64,000 nt of DNA from Beggiatoa leptomitoformis. Lineage in GTDB: Bacteria; Pseudomonadota; Gammaproteobacteria; Beggiatoales; Beggiatoaceae. The notes below the pieces were generated by a model that saw nothing but the letters and a program-made list of their open reading frames with translations, made no database searches and was not told the DNA's origin. The position numbers were made by a program, and so were the translations under genes. Location: assembly GCF_001305575.3 (NCBI RefSeq), contig NZ_CP012373.2, positions 3,358,261-3,422,260 on the forward strand. Direction: 5' to 3'. Shown here piece by piece: positions 48,733 through 58,761 of this stretch (its first letter is position 1; each line of letters starts with the position of its first letter).

Positions 48733-49334
48733 ATCAGCGTGGATTTACTTTATTAGAAATGCTGGTTGTTTTAATTATCAGCAGTTTTGTCAGTGTGTTA
48801 TTAATGCAAGGCTTAGGGTTTATATTGCAATTACAAGGACGTTTTGTTGAACAACTAGAAGATTTACAAGAAGGTGCATTACAAGAATATTGGTTTCGTA
48901 GTACCGTCAGCAGTACACTTGCCGATTATAAAGATATAGAACCTAATCATGTTTTTCAGGGAGATAGCACGCATTTTAGTGGCTTGACCGTTGCGGGGTT
49001 AGACGCAGACGCAGGTGTGCCGACGGTATTTTCATGGACGTTAAATCATGTTGCTGACACAGTCGTCTTACAATACCAACAAACATCAAATGAAGTCGCT
49101 TGGCAAGTTGCTCAATGGCAAGGGAATGAGGGAGAATTTCGTTATCTTACACGGGATGGACAATGGTTTGAGCAGTGGCCGCCTAAAACATTAGGGGTAG
49201 AAGCCCCTCAACTGCCCCGTGCTATTTTGTTATCAGGCAAACGCCGACAGCAATCATTTGCTTGGATAGTGCCTTTATTGGCAAAAGACCAAACACCGAT
49301 TGATTATCGTTTACTTGAAGATAATTCAGAGTGA
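48717..49334 (+). CDS. Type IV prepilin-like/pseudopilin protein
   Basis: The 205-residue protein has a prepilin peptidase site NQRG^FTLLEM (cleavage after G9, glutamate at +5), followed by the usual hydrophobic helix (about 10-38). The rest looks like a GspJ/PilW-type minor pilin with beta-rich sequence but no clear family. It overlaps the end of hyfB by 16 bases, so it is translationally coupled to an apparently unrelated gene. No other pilin or secretion genes are near. Confidence 0.82.
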   Translation: MGYYLNQRGFTLLEMLVVLIISSFVSVLLMQGLGFILQLQGRFVEQLEDLQEGALQEYWFRSTVSSTLADYKDIEPNHVFQGDSTHFSGLTVAGLDADAGVPTVFSWTLNHVADTVVLQYQQTSNEVAWQVAQWQGNEGEFRYLTRDGQWFEQWPPKTLGVEAPQLPRAILLSGKRRQQSFAWIVPLLAKDQTPIDYRLLEDNSE

Positions 49335-49369
49335 TGCCTGATAAACTAAAGTTGTTATGAATGTAGTGT

Positions 49370-49398
49370 GGATAACACGGTTTAAAACGGTGTTATCC
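49370..49398 (+). terminator. Palindrome between convergent prepilin-like and MFS genes
   Basis: ggataacac (49370-49378) pairs with gtgttatcc (49390-49398) around a loop rich in A/T. It is the third copy of this palindrome in the window, again at a gene end. Confidence 0.6.
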
Positions 49399-49451
49399 AT
49401 CTGCTTGCGCGCCATATTAACAAAGAAAGATTTAATTTTTAAATAAAATCC

Positions 49452-50651
49452 TTATATTGCCGCTTGTAACCGTGCTAATGGTCTATCCAAAATGGGTAAA
49501 TGTACAATTGTGGAAATAACCGCTAACGCAATAGAAAGTAACCAAATAATATCGTAAGACCCTGTCTGTTCAAAGACATAACCGCCTAACCACGCGCCTA
49601 AAAAACTGCCCACTTGATGGCTAAAAAACACAATTCCGAATAACATCGCAAAATATTGTGTGCCAAAAATGCGCGCAACGAGACCACTGGTTAATGGCAC
49701 CGTTCCTAACCATAAAAAGCCCATGGTAGCTGCAAAAATCAATGCAGAATAATGTGTTATTGGTAAATAAATAAACAAGCTAAGAACAATCGCCCGAATA
49801 AAATATAACCAACTCAACACATATTTTTGTCGATAACGTCCGCCTAACCAACCAAAGGCATAAGAACCTAAAATATTAAAAAAACCGATTAGCGCAAGGG
49901 CTGTCGCGCCTGTCATTGGTGTTAAACCCTTATCAGTTAAGTAACTGGGTAAATGTATTGCGATAAATGCCACGTGAAAACCACAGACAAAAAACCCCAG
50001 ATTTAACAACCAAAACCCGCTATGTGTATGTGCTTCTCGTAACGCCATTTTTAATGATTGTTCAATACTGTTTTGAGTGCGGGCGGGTTTATCCTGCGCA
50101 AATCCTAAGGCTAATAAGGGCATTAATAAGGCAGATAATGCCATTACGACAAAGGTACTTATCCATCCTGTCGTGGATAACAAGGCTTGTCCCGCAGGAA
50201 CAAAAATAAACATGCCAAATGAACCGCCTGCGGTAACAATGCCCAATGCTAAACTACGCCGTTCTGCACTGACAGCACGCCCAACCGCTCCCAACACAAC
50301 CGCAAAAGTAACGCCACTTAATCCAAGCCCAACCAACATGCCTAATGTCAATTGCAACGTCAGTGCGTTATAACTGAGTGTCGTGAGTAATAAACCTACG
50401 CTATACAATAACCCACTGACAAACATAATACGCATACTGCCGTAACGGTCAGCGAAATAGCCAACAAACGGTTGAACAACCCCCCACAATAAATTTTGCA
50501 TGGCAAGTGCTAAGCCCACCATTTCCCGACTCATATTTAAATCTAGCGTTATAGGGCGGAGAAATATGCCAAAAGTTTGGCGAATCCCCATGCTGATGGA
50601 GACCAATAAAACTCCACAGATTAAGATTGATATAATGTTGCGCTGTGACAT
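49452..50651 (-). CDS. Major facilitator superfamily transporter
   Basis: The 399-residue protein has 12 predicted membrane segments. The inter-helix motif between helices 2 and 3 is GYFADRYGSMRIMF (about residues 63-76). The N-terminal part, GIRQTFGIFLRPITLDLNMSREMVGLALAMQNLLWG, is like the oxalate/formate-antiporter-like and monocarboxylate-type MFS groups. Substrate unknown. It is convergent with the prepilin-like gene and transcribed alone. Confidence 0.88.
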   Translation of the reverse strand: MSQRNIISILICGVLLVSISMGIRQTFGIFLRPITLDLNMSREMVGLALAMQNLLWGVVQPFVGYFADRYGSMRIMFVSGLLYSVGLLLTTLSYNALTLQLTLGMLVGLGLSGVTFAVVLGAVGRAVSAERRSLALGIVTAGGSFGMFIFVPAGQALLSTTGWISTFVVMALSALLMPLLALGFAQDKPARTQNSIEQSLKMALREAHTHSGFWLLNLGFFVCGFHVAFIAIHLPSYLTDKGLTPMTGATALALIGFFNILGSYAFGWLGGRYRQKYVLSWLYFIRAIVLSLFIYLPITHYSALIFAATMGFLWLGTVPLTSGLVARIFGTQYFAMLFGIVFFSHQVGSFLGAWLGGYVFEQTGSYDIIWLLSIALAVISTIVHLPILDRPLARLQAAI

Positions 50652-50822
50652 CTGATATAACTCACCGTGTTAAACATATTTAAAAATTGAAATCCTATTT
50701 TTTAGCATAAAAATACTGAATATATTAGACATTCGCTATAGTAGAATTAACGGATAAACAGGATTTTTATTTGGTAACACTAAAGAAGTAAGGATAAGTC
50801 ATTTTCCTGATAAGCGTTGTCC

Positions 50823-50877
50823 AAATCAAAATTCTTAGGATTATTAGACTTATTTGTATCTGTCAATTCTGATTCAG
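50823..50877. repeat. Intergenic hairpin repeat, 'aatcaaaattct' family (copy 3)
   Basis: aaatcaaaattct at the left pairs with caattctgattcag at the right. It overlaps the region where an upstream start for the MATE gene would fall, which argues for the later start. Confidence 0.45.
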
Positions 50878-50925
50878 CCCATTTTCATGATTAATCAGTA
50901 TTTTTTTCACTACCTTGTGTTTTCT

Positions 50926-52317
50926 ATGAACTTATCGACCAATAATGTTTCTGTATTACAACTGAATTCACAACCCCCCACTATTTATGAGATTTTGCGT
51001 TTCGCATTGCCCTTGGTGTTGGGCTTGGTAACGAATGCACTGATGAATTTAACCGATACCATATTTATGGGGTGGTTAGGTGCTGCACAACTTGCAGCCA
51101 TTCCCTTTGCGGCGGGTATTTACCTGATAGGCTGGATATTAATGGTGGGGATTATGCGCAGTTCCATCAGCTTTATTGCCCGTTTATTTGGGGCAAAAGA
51201 AAAGCATAAAATTGGTTCAATCCTGTTTCATTATCAATTACTAGCCATCATGGGCTTGCCCTTATTACTTCTTTATATTCAAAGTTTTCCAATTTTTAGC
51301 CAGTTAGCACAATTATCGCCAATGGTTGCGGAATACGCATGGAGCTATTTACAAGTATTAGTGTGGGGAACGGCGTTTACGTTGTTGCTCATATTATATA
51401 CATCGTTTTATCAAGCCATTGGTAACTCTACTTTTCCCATGTACATCTCCTTGATAGTATTAGTTATCAATGTGATTTTAGATTATGCGTTGATTTTTGG
51501 TAAATGGGGAATGCCAGCATTAGGGGTAGCAGGCAGTGCGTATGCGACTATTTTGGCGCAAGCAGTGGGTGCATTTGTTATGTTAATAACGTTGATATCT
51601 GCCGAAAATCGACAGCAATTTCACCTGCGTTATTGGCAACGTCCTGATATGAATTTGCTTAAACAAATTTTTTGGGTGGGATTTCCTCAAGGATTGGGGG
51701 ATTTTACAGAGTTGATTGCATGGGTAGGGTTAAGTGTCATTGCGGGCAGATTGGGAGATACGGCGTTGGCGGCTAATAATATTGGTATGCAGTTTACCTT
51801 AGTTTTATTTCTCCCCGGACTTGCCTTAGGCATTACAGCCGCCTCTTATACAGGACGATTTTTAGGGGAAAACCGTCCTGAACTGGCGCGTTTAACTACC
51901 TATAAAATTCTCTCTATTGGCGGTCTTTACATGGGAATATTGGGGATTCCATTGTGGTTTTTTGGTGCGGAGATTGCGCGCTTATTTACGGAAGATATTG
52001 TTATTATTACCGAAGCAACCTATGTCTTTAAAGTAATGGCTTTGTATCAGTTATTTGATTGTATTGGGATTATTATCAGAGCAACATTAAATGGCGCGGG
52101 TGATACACGAATACCAACTTTATTCTTATTAGCTTGTATTCTTATCGTTATGTTCCCGCTGTCGATAATATTTTCTTTATTCATTACACCGCCATTAATG
52201 GGCATTTGGCTTGGTACGTTTGTTTACATGGTGGTTTTAGCAATGCTTATGCTTTACCGTTATCGTTCTAATCATTGGGTAACGATTCAGCTAGAAACGC
52301 GGGCGATAATGGTCTAG
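50926..52317 (+). CDS. MATE-family multidrug/organic cation exporter
   Basis: The product has 12 membrane helices in two MATE halves: IYEILRFALPLVLGLVTNAL and NLTDTIFMGWLGAAQLAA at the start, and ...GLVISILVGN-like positions replaced here by GFPQGLGDFTELIAWVG and LGITAASYTGRFLGENRPE. NorM-type proteins use sodium or proton gradients to expel toxic compounds. I chose the ATG at 50926 (463 residues), near the family start. A start at 50854 would place the N terminus within an intergenic repeat. No clear Shine-Dalgarno for either. Confidence 0.88.
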   Translation: MNLSTNNVSVLQLNSQPPTIYEILRFALPLVLGLVTNALMNLTDTIFMGWLGAAQLAAIPFAAGIYLIGWILMVGIMRSSISFIARLFGAKEKHKIGSILFHYQLLAIMGLPLLLLYIQSFPIFSQLAQLSPMVAEYAWSYLQVLVWGTAFTLLLILYTSFYQAIGNSTFPMYISLIVLVINVILDYALIFGKWGMPALGVAGSAYATILAQAVGAFVMLITLISAENRQQFHLRYWQRPDMNLLKQIFWVGFPQGLGDFTELIAWVGLSVIAGRLGDTALAANNIGMQFTLVLFLPGLALGITAASYTGRFLGENRPELARLTTYKILSIGGLYMGILGIPLWFFGAEIARLFTEDIVIITEATYVFKVMALYQLFDCIGIIIRATLNGAGDTRIPTLFLLACILIVMFPLSIIFSLFITPPLMGIWLGTFVYMVVLAMLMLYRYRSNHWVTIQLETRAIMV

Positions 52318-52329
52318 GGATAAAAAGAG

Positions 52330-52379
52330 GGTCTGAATCAGAATTTTCAAGATTGTTAATATTGGAAATTCTGATTGAT
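52330..52379. repeat. Intergenic hairpin repeat, 'gaatcagaatttt' family (copy 4)
   Basis: gtctgaatcagaattttc pairs with gaaattctgattgat across an AT-rich loop. It lies between convergent genes and may act as an end structure for both. Confidence 0.5.
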
Positions 52380-52398
52380 AAACCGATGATAACGCCGT

Positions 52399-53340
52399 TT
52401 AATTAAGCGTTTGTTCGGCGGGACGGTTGCGTAACTTCCGAATAAATCCTAAAACCCGTGTTGATAATGTTTGTTGCTCGTCTGCTTTTGGCGTGTCCAC
52501 GATATGACGCATTAATAATTGTGGTTTTAAATGTAATGCTTGGTAATGTTTTAGCGTTGCATCTAAACTGCGGGCTAACAAATTTTTATGAATCGGTTTA
52601 GGTAAAAAGCGATAAACTTGTCCATGATTAATTAAGCTAATCAGTGATTTTGTATCTTGAAATGAGGTTAAAACCACCGTTAAAATGTTGGGATTACACT
52701 GTTTCAGGGTTTTAATCGATGCAGTGATGTCCTCACCATTTAATTCAATTTCAGAAATAACGACACCAATCGGTTTGTTATTTAAGATATTAAACGCTTC
52801 ATCTAAAGAAGTTGCCCAATGGGTGGGGTTGGTAATACCGATAATACTTTGAATTTCTTTATAAGTCCCTTCATCATTGTCAATAACCATAACATGCGGG
52901 GCTTGTCCAACAACTGGGGTTGGTAGTATGGCGATTGTATCTGTTTTACTTTGATGCAATTGCAACAGTTTTAAAGAAATTTCTACTGCTTTATCAACCG
53001 TTGCCTTTAATTCTTCTGCTTGCCAAGGTTTATTGATATAACGGAAAATTTCCCCTTCATTCACAGAGCCAACAATTGCTTGTAAGTCAGAATATCCTGT
53101 TAATAACAAGCGCATCGTATTGGGTGAAATATCTTTTGCTTGGCGTAACAAATCCACACCCAACATAATGGGCATCCGCTGGTCACTCACGATGACATGA
53201 ACAGGTTCTTGTGCAAGCATTTTTAAGGCTTCGTTGCCATCTGTCGTACTCAACACCTTGTATTTCGACAAAAACAGCATTTTTAAAGACCGTAAAATGC
53301 GCTCTTCATCATCTACCAATAAAACCGTAGGTTTTAACAT
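52399..53340 (-). CDS. Response regulator with two receiver domains, the second altered
   Basis: The product has two receiver domains and no recognisable DNA-binding part. The first (about 1-120) is complete: VLLVDDEERI, phospho-acceptor D in IVSDQRMP, T/S switch in LLLTGYS and K in INKPW. The second (about 150-270) has VIDNDEGT but carries E where D is expected (VISEIELNG), with VLTSFQD and LPKPIH kept. The E may mimic a phosphorylated state. I chose ATG 53340, preceded by AAGGATT, over a TTG at 53361. It follows its kinase gene by 13 bases. Confidence 0.87.
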   Translation of the reverse strand: MLKPTVLLVDDEERILRSLKMLFLSKYKVLSTTDGNEALKMLAQEPVHVIVSDQRMPIMLGVDLLRQAKDISPNTMRLLLTGYSDLQAIVGSVNEGEIFRYINKPWQAEELKATVDKAVEISLKLLQLHQSKTDTIAILPTPVVGQAPHVMVIDNDEGTYKEIQSIIGITNPTHWATSLDEAFNILNNKPIGVVISEIELNGEDITASIKTLKQCNPNILTVVLTSFQDTKSLISLINHGQVYRFLPKPIHKNLLARSLDATLKHYQALHLKPQLLMRHIVDTPKADEQQTLSTRVLGFIRKLRNRPAEQTLN

Positions 53341-53353
53341 CTTCTTTAATCCT

Positions 53354-54676
53354 TCAAGCAATCACTGTGTGCGTTTTATCCGCTGTTGTTTGTTCGGTCT
53401 GCTCACGGGGTAAACTCACCATGAAGCGCGTCCCCACGCCTACCTTCGAGGTTACGCGAATTTTGCCACCATGTTGTTGAATAATCTGGTAGCTAATAGA
53501 TAATCCTAAACCCGTTCCTTCACCGATAGGTTTAGTCGTAAAAAACGGGTCAAAAATTTTGGGTAATGTTGTTGCTTCAATGCCTTTACCATTATCTTGA
53601 ATCGTGACATGTACATAATCAGCATCAGCAAATGTTTTTAACCAAATTGTGCCTTTATCTATAAGGGCTTGTGTGGCATTAGTAATTAAGTTTAGGAAGA
53701 CTTGATTCACTTGTGAAGGTGAACAACGTACCGTTGGTAAGGCTGCGTCATACTCTTTTTTAATATTCACTTTATGCTTGATAATATTTTTCGCAATCAC
53801 TAATGTGCTGTCTAAACAGTTATTTAAACATACACTTGCTGTTCTCGCTTGGTCTAGGCGACTAAAATCTTTTAGATTTAAAATAATTTCAGAAATTTGG
53901 TCTAATCCATATAAAGAGTCTTTAAATAGAGTTTGCATTTCATCTACCATTTCAGGTTCTTGAAAAGGCATACTTAAAGAATCTACTAATTCTGCTTGTG
54001 TTGCGATTGCGTCTGGGTCAGGCTCTTCAGCGGTTAAAAGTTGCACAAGTTGGGCATAACTTTGAATAGATTCTTGGCTTTGGGTAAAAAAGCCTTGCAT
54101 CATTTCCACATTATTCCGCACATATCCTAAAGGGGTATTAATTTCGTGGGCAATGCCTGCCACCATCTGCCCTAACGAAGCCATTTTTTCTGATTGAACC
54201 AATTGCATTTGTGAATTTTTTAACGCCGAATAGGCTTTACTCAATTCACCAGTTCGTTGCATAACGCGCTTTTCCATTGCCTTTAGTAAATCTAAAACAA
54301 CGCCAACCCCTTTATACCGTCCATTGTGCATAACAATAAAATCTTCGGTAATCGGGAATGTAATATTTTCTGTAATATATTGGCTAGCTGTTTCAATGGA
54401 TTGTGTCAAACTAATGCGCAGCGGTTGCGGATTCATAAACCGCTCAATCAGATTTTTACCGTAAATATCCCGCCCGTATAATTTAAGAAAAATATCCATT
54501 AGTTGATACCGACTGATAATACCCACAGGTTTATCATTATCAACAACGGGCAAAGATAAAAACGGTTTATATTCAGGTAATAGGAATAGCTCCCCTACGT
54601 CATTCACCGTATGATTAGGGCTAATGGGGGTAATGGCTAAGGTTAAAGAACCTATATCAGAAACAGTTTTCATCAT
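53354..54676 (-). CDS. CBS-domain sensor histidine kinase
   Basis: The 440-residue soluble kinase begins with two CBS motifs (about residues 1-125; PVVDNDKPVGIISRYQLMDIFLK and VMHNGRYKGVGVVLDLLKA, cores only). A coiled coil and HisKA with SLGQMVAGIAHEINTPLGYV (H near 178) follow. The ATPase domain has N-box VFLNLITNATQAL, DNGKGIEATTLPKIFDPFFT and GTGLGLSISYQIIQQHGG. CBS pairs often bind adenine nucleotides, so the kinase may sense energy state. It is co-transcribed with the twin-receiver regulator downstream. Confidence 0.9.
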   Translation of the reverse strand: MMKTVSDIGSLTLAITPISPNHTVNDVGELFLLPEYKPFLSLPVVDNDKPVGIISRYQLMDIFLKLYGRDIYGKNLIERFMNPQPLRISLTQSIETASQYITENITFPITEDFIVMHNGRYKGVGVVLDLLKAMEKRVMQRTGELSKAYSALKNSQMQLVQSEKMASLGQMVAGIAHEINTPLGYVRNNVEMMQGFFTQSQESIQSYAQLVQLLTAEEPDPDAIATQAELVDSLSMPFQEPEMVDEMQTLFKDSLYGLDQISEIILNLKDFSRLDQARTASVCLNNCLDSTLVIAKNIIKHKVNIKKEYDAALPTVRCSPSQVNQVFLNLITNATQALIDKGTIWLKTFADADYVHVTIQDNGKGIEATTLPKIFDPFFTTKPIGEGTGLGLSISYQIIQQHGGKIRVTSKVGVGTRFMVSLPREQTEQTTADKTHTVIA

Positions 54677-54949
54677 CAGTGCTAGTGAGCGTTAGAGGCG
54701 CGCTATTGTAGGCAATGGACTGTTACCTAATGATGACAATTTGATGACAATTCAGGTCTATCTGAATAGCTCATTTGTAATGGTGGTACGAATGCTGTCG
54801 CTTCAGCGTGTATTATTAAAAATAAAAATCTGTCTGATACAGAAATTTTTCCCTGTTTATGGAGAACATAAGGCGAAAATACTTTTTCATCTTTATAATA
54901 AAATCGCTGGATAAAATAATAAGTTATTTGCCTACCAAAAGGACAAAAC

Positions 54950-56953
54950 ATGTTTGATAAAATTTTAATTGCCAATCGAGGAGAAATTGCTTGTCGAGTC
55001 ATACGAACAGCAAGACGATTAGGAATTCGCACAGTTGCCGTTTATTCTGATGCTGATGTCAACGCGCTTCATGTGAGCATGGCGGATGAGGCTTATCGTA
55101 TCGGTAGCGCGCCTGCGCGTGAAAGCTACTTACTGGGTGAGACAATTTTACAAGTTGCACAACGTTGTGGCGTGCAAGCAATTCATCCGGGATATGGATT
55201 TTTATCAGAAAATGAAAAGTTTGCACACGATTGTCAACAAGCGGGCATTGTTTTTATTGGCGCGCCACCTGATGCGATTGCCGCAATGGGTTCAAAAAGT
55301 GCTGCCAAACAACGCATGGAAAAAGCCCATGTTCCCCTGATTCCGGGGTATCACGGAGATGACCAATCCCCAACGCTATTACAAGCGGAAGCTGACAAAA
55401 TGGGCTATCCCGTCTTGCTCAAAGCAACAGCGGGCGGTGGAGGAAAAGGAATGCGCCAAGTGTGGCAAGCCTCAGAATTTGCTGATGCTTTAGCCGCTGC
55501 CAAACGTGAAGCCTTATCATCATTCAATGATGATAGGATACTGATTGAAAAGTATTTAACTAAACCCAGACACATTGAGATTCAAGTTTTTGCCGATACG
55601 CATGGCAATACCGTCTATTTATTTGAACGGGACTGTTCCATTCAACGCCGTCACCAAAAAATTTTAGAAGAAGCCCCCGCGCCCCATTTTTCCGCACAAC
55701 TACGCGCTAAAATGGGACAAGCCGCTGTTGCTGTTGCCCAAGCCATTAAATACGTTGGTGCAGGAACGGTAGAATTTCTAGTTGATGAAGACGGTTCTTT
55801 TTATTTCATGGAAATGAATACCCGTTTACAAGTCGAACATCCCATTACCGAGATGATTACAGGCTTGGATTTAGTCGAATGGCAATTGTTAGTGGCAATG
55901 GGACAAGCCCTACCCTGTCAACAAGCCGAGCTAACCCTGACAGGACATGCAATAGAAGCCCGTATTTACGCAGAAGACCCCGCTAATCATTTTTTACCCA
56001 CCACAGGGCGACTAAAACATCTTCGTACTCCCTTAGAAAATGCGCATATTCGTATTGATACAGGTGTGCGTGAGGGCGATACGGTCAGCGTTTATTACGA
56101 CCCCATGCTTGCAAAATTAATTGTTTGGGACAGCGACCGTGCGGGTGCATTGCGCCATTTACGTGCAGCATTGGCGGATTATCACATTGTTGGTTTGACC
56201 AGTAATATCCCCTTTTTAGCCAATCTCACCGCGCATCCAGCCTATTTACAAGGTGATTTAGACACTGGATTTATTCCTCGTTATCAAGCTGATTTGTTTC
56301 CCTCCGCGCTGCCTGTTACAGATACCGTCTTAGCCTTAGCTTGTTTAGCTGTTTTACTAGAAAATAACCAAATTGCTCAAACTCAAGCGCGATGCTCCAC
56401 AGACCCTTATTCTCCATGGCATTTAACCAATGGTTGGCGGATGAATGAGGAAAATTATCACGAGTTACATTTCAAAGAAGCAGAACAGACGCTAATTATC
56501 CAAGTAGATTTTTTAACCACAGGTTATCGCTTACATTTACCGAGTGGTGTAGTGTTAATGGTGCAGGGTGAAATTAACGATGATGGCTATTTGTTAGCTA
56601 ATTTAAATGGTAATCGTATGAAAGCAATGGTTGTGCGTTATGCGAGTGAAATTACGGTTATGACACACGGCAACACGCATCAATTAACACTTTATGACCC
56701 TGCTTTGTTTGATGAAACACAAGACGATCAAGCAGGCAGTTTGGTTGCACCAATGACAGGTAAAATCATTGCAGTACATGTTAAACAAGGAGATAGTGTA
56801 AAACGTGGCACTGCATTAATGATTTTGGAAGCGATGAAAATGGAATACACCATTCAAGCCCCTTATGATGGCACAGTACAACAAGTGAAATTTAACACGG
56901 GGGAATTGGTTGATGATGGCGTGGAATTGTTAATCTTGGACGAAGTTATATAG
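54950..56953 (+). CDS. Biotin-dependent acyl-CoA carboxylase alpha subunit
   Basis: The 667-residue protein joins biotin carboxylase (1 to about 450; FDKILIANRGEIACRVIRT, ATP-grasp GGGGKGMRQVW, EMNTRLQVEHPITEM) to a C-terminal biotinyl domain (LEAMKMEYTI with the biotin lysine near 629). This is the layout of methylcrotonyl-, propionyl- or acetyl-CoA carboxylase alpha subunits. The beta (carboxyltransferase) gene is not adjacent, and no leucine or propionate breakdown genes surround it. The acyl substrate therefore remains open. Confidence 0.9.
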   Translation: MFDKILIANRGEIACRVIRTARRLGIRTVAVYSDADVNALHVSMADEAYRIGSAPARESYLLGETILQVAQRCGVQAIHPGYGFLSENEKFAHDCQQAGIVFIGAPPDAIAAMGSKSAAKQRMEKAHVPLIPGYHGDDQSPTLLQAEADKMGYPVLLKATAGGGGKGMRQVWQASEFADALAAAKREALSSFNDDRILIEKYLTKPRHIEIQVFADTHGNTVYLFERDCSIQRRHQKILEEAPAPHFSAQLRAKMGQAAVAVAQAIKYVGAGTVEFLVDEDGSFYFMEMNTRLQVEHPITEMITGLDLVEWQLLVAMGQALPCQQAELTLTGHAIEARIYAEDPANHFLPTTGRLKHLRTPLENAHIRIDTGVREGDTVSVYYDPMLAKLIVWDSDRAGALRHLRAALADYHIVGLTSNIPFLANLTAHPAYLQGDLDTGFIPRYQADLFPSALPVTDTVLALACLAVLLENNQIAQTQARCSTDPYSPWHLTNGWRMNEENYHELHFKEAEQTLIIQVDFLTTGYRLHLPSGVVLMVQGEINDDGYLLANLNGNRMKAMVVRYASEITVMTHGNTHQLTLYDPALFDETQDDQAGSLVAPMTGKIIAVHVKQGDSVKRGTALMILEAMKMEYTIQAPYDGTVQQVKFNTGELVDDGVELLILDEVI

Positions 56954-57084
56954 CGATTGAATTTTACTAGTATGGTGTTACACACCTCAAAAATTATCGT
57001 GAAAAATTACTTCTAACAATGTAATACCTGCTCAAGCATTGTGGCTTGAGCAAGGAAAATCACCGCACATCAGCAGAGAGTAAT

Positions 57085-58701
57085 CTACCCAACAAACACC
57101 ATTGTAAACAACCAGAACAAGCTACCCGATAACAGCATCGCAACAGGCAAGGTTAAGACCCATGCCATCACGAGATTTTTAATCGTTGCTAACTGTAAAC
57201 CCGATTTATTCGCAACCATTGTGCCTGCTACACCAGAAGACAGCACATGTGTGGTGGACACGGGCAAACCAAAGATATCCGCCGCACCAATCGTGGTCAT
57301 TGCAACCAATTCTGCTGATGCACCTTGAGCATAAGTTAAATGGGTTTTACCAATTTTCTCACCCACAGTGACAACAATACGTTTCCAGCCAACCATCGTA
57401 CCCAAACCCAACGCGATAGCGACAGCAATTTTTACCCACAATGGAATGAATTTAGTGGCGTTGTCCAGCTCTTTCTTAAGTGCTTTCAAATTACCTTTGC
57501 TGTCTTCATCAAAACTAAGGTTGCTATCTTTTCCCATTAATTGCAGAGATTCAGATGCTAAGTACATATCGCTACGCACGTTAGGTACTAAATTCGCAGG
57601 AACATTCGCTAAACTGCCATGCTGTTTAACTTGCACAGCAATATCACCCACCAGATAAGCCAATGCAGGAATCACTTCAGGCTGATAGCTTTTAGTACGA
57701 ATGTATTCAGTTACCGATTTACGCACATCCTCGGGGGCTGCAACTTTAGCCGCTTTCTCCAATGAAGCTTTTGCTGCTTGAGATACTGCGAGAAACGTCG
57801 CTGAATGTTCTACAGGCATTGCACGGTTTAAAGAATAAGCAATGGGAGCTGTACCGATTAATATTAACATAATCAGCCCCATCCCTTTTTGACCATCATT
57901 TGAACCATGTGCAAAGGAAACCCCTGTACAAGTTAAAATTAGCAAACTACGAATCCACCAAGGGGGTGGTTCATTACCTTTAGGGGCTTCATATAGTGCT
58001 TTATTCTTTACTACAAGTTTAAGTACCAACAACAATAATGCAGCTACTCCAAAACCCACCATCGGAGATAGCAATAGGGAATAACCAACTTTAGAAACTT
58101 GCGTCCAATCCACACCACTAGTGCCATCACGCCCGTGCATGAGTGCATTCGCAACCCCTACACCAATAATTGAACCAATCATGGTGTGTGAGGAGGAGGC
58201 AGGTAAGCCCAATAACCACGTGCCTACATTCCACAAAATAGCCGCAATTAGCAGCGCGAACACCATAGCAAATCCAGAACCTGAACCAACTTGTAAAATC
58301 AACTCTACGGGCAATAAGGAAATAATGCCAAATGCCACAGCACCGCTGGAAACCAACACCCCTAAAAAGTTAAAAGCACCCGACCACATCACCGCCAAAT
58401 TGGGTTTCATAGAGTGGGTATAAATGACGGTAGCAACCGCATTGGCCGTATCGTGAAAACCATTCACAAACTCAAAACCCAACGCAATCAGTAAGGCAAC
58501 AACCAGCAAAAAGTAGGGGAACAGATTGTCAGAAACTGCTCCAGAGCCAGAAATATCAATTGCTAAACTATATCCCGCAAATCCTAGACCTGTTATCAAC
58601 AGTCCTACAAATATAGCAACCGTTAATAGATTGGCTTTATGATCCAGATTAGGTTTACCACCTAAGGATGGTAGTATTGCATCAGCAGCGGATAAACTCA
58701 T
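57085..58701 (-). CDS. Inorganic phosphate transporter, PiT family
   Basis: The roughly 538-residue permease moves phosphate with cations. Both PiT repeats are visible: GFEFVNGFHDTANAVATVIYT (about 90) and GVSFAHGSNDGQKGMGLIM (about 280), with VSTTHVLSSGVAGTM-type sequence near the end. An insert of about 130 residues between the halves (AAKVAAPEDVRKSVTEY ...) is hydrophilic. I prefer ATG 58701, which has AAGGAC upstream, over 58761. It is monocistronic. Confidence 0.9.
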   Translation of the reverse strand: MSLSAADAILPSLGGKPNLDHKANLLTVAIFVGLLITGLGFAGYSLAIDISGSGAVSDNLFPYFLLVVALLIALGFEFVNGFHDTANAVATVIYTHSMKPNLAVMWSGAFNFLGVLVSSGAVAFGIISLLPVELILQVGSGSGFAMVFALLIAAILWNVGTWLLGLPASSSHTMIGSIIGVGVANALMHGRDGTSGVDWTQVSKVGYSLLLSPMVGFGVAALLLLVLKLVVKNKALYEAPKGNEPPPWWIRSLLILTCTGVSFAHGSNDGQKGMGLIMLILIGTAPIAYSLNRAMPVEHSATFLAVSQAAKASLEKAAKVAAPEDVRKSVTEYIRTKSYQPEVIPALAYLVGDIAVQVKQHGSLANVPANLVPNVRSDMYLASESLQLMGKDSNLSFDEDSKGNLKALKKELDNATKFIPLWVKIAVAIALGLGTMVGWKRIVVTVGEKIGKTHLTYAQGASAELVAMTTIGAADIFGLPVSTTHVLSSGVAGTMVANKSGLQLATIKNLVMAWVLTLPVAMLLSGSLFWLFTMVFVG

Positions 58702-58761
58702 AAACGATGTCCTTGATGAAAACTGCCAGTTTAAATAAGGCATGTGACATTCGTATGTCAT

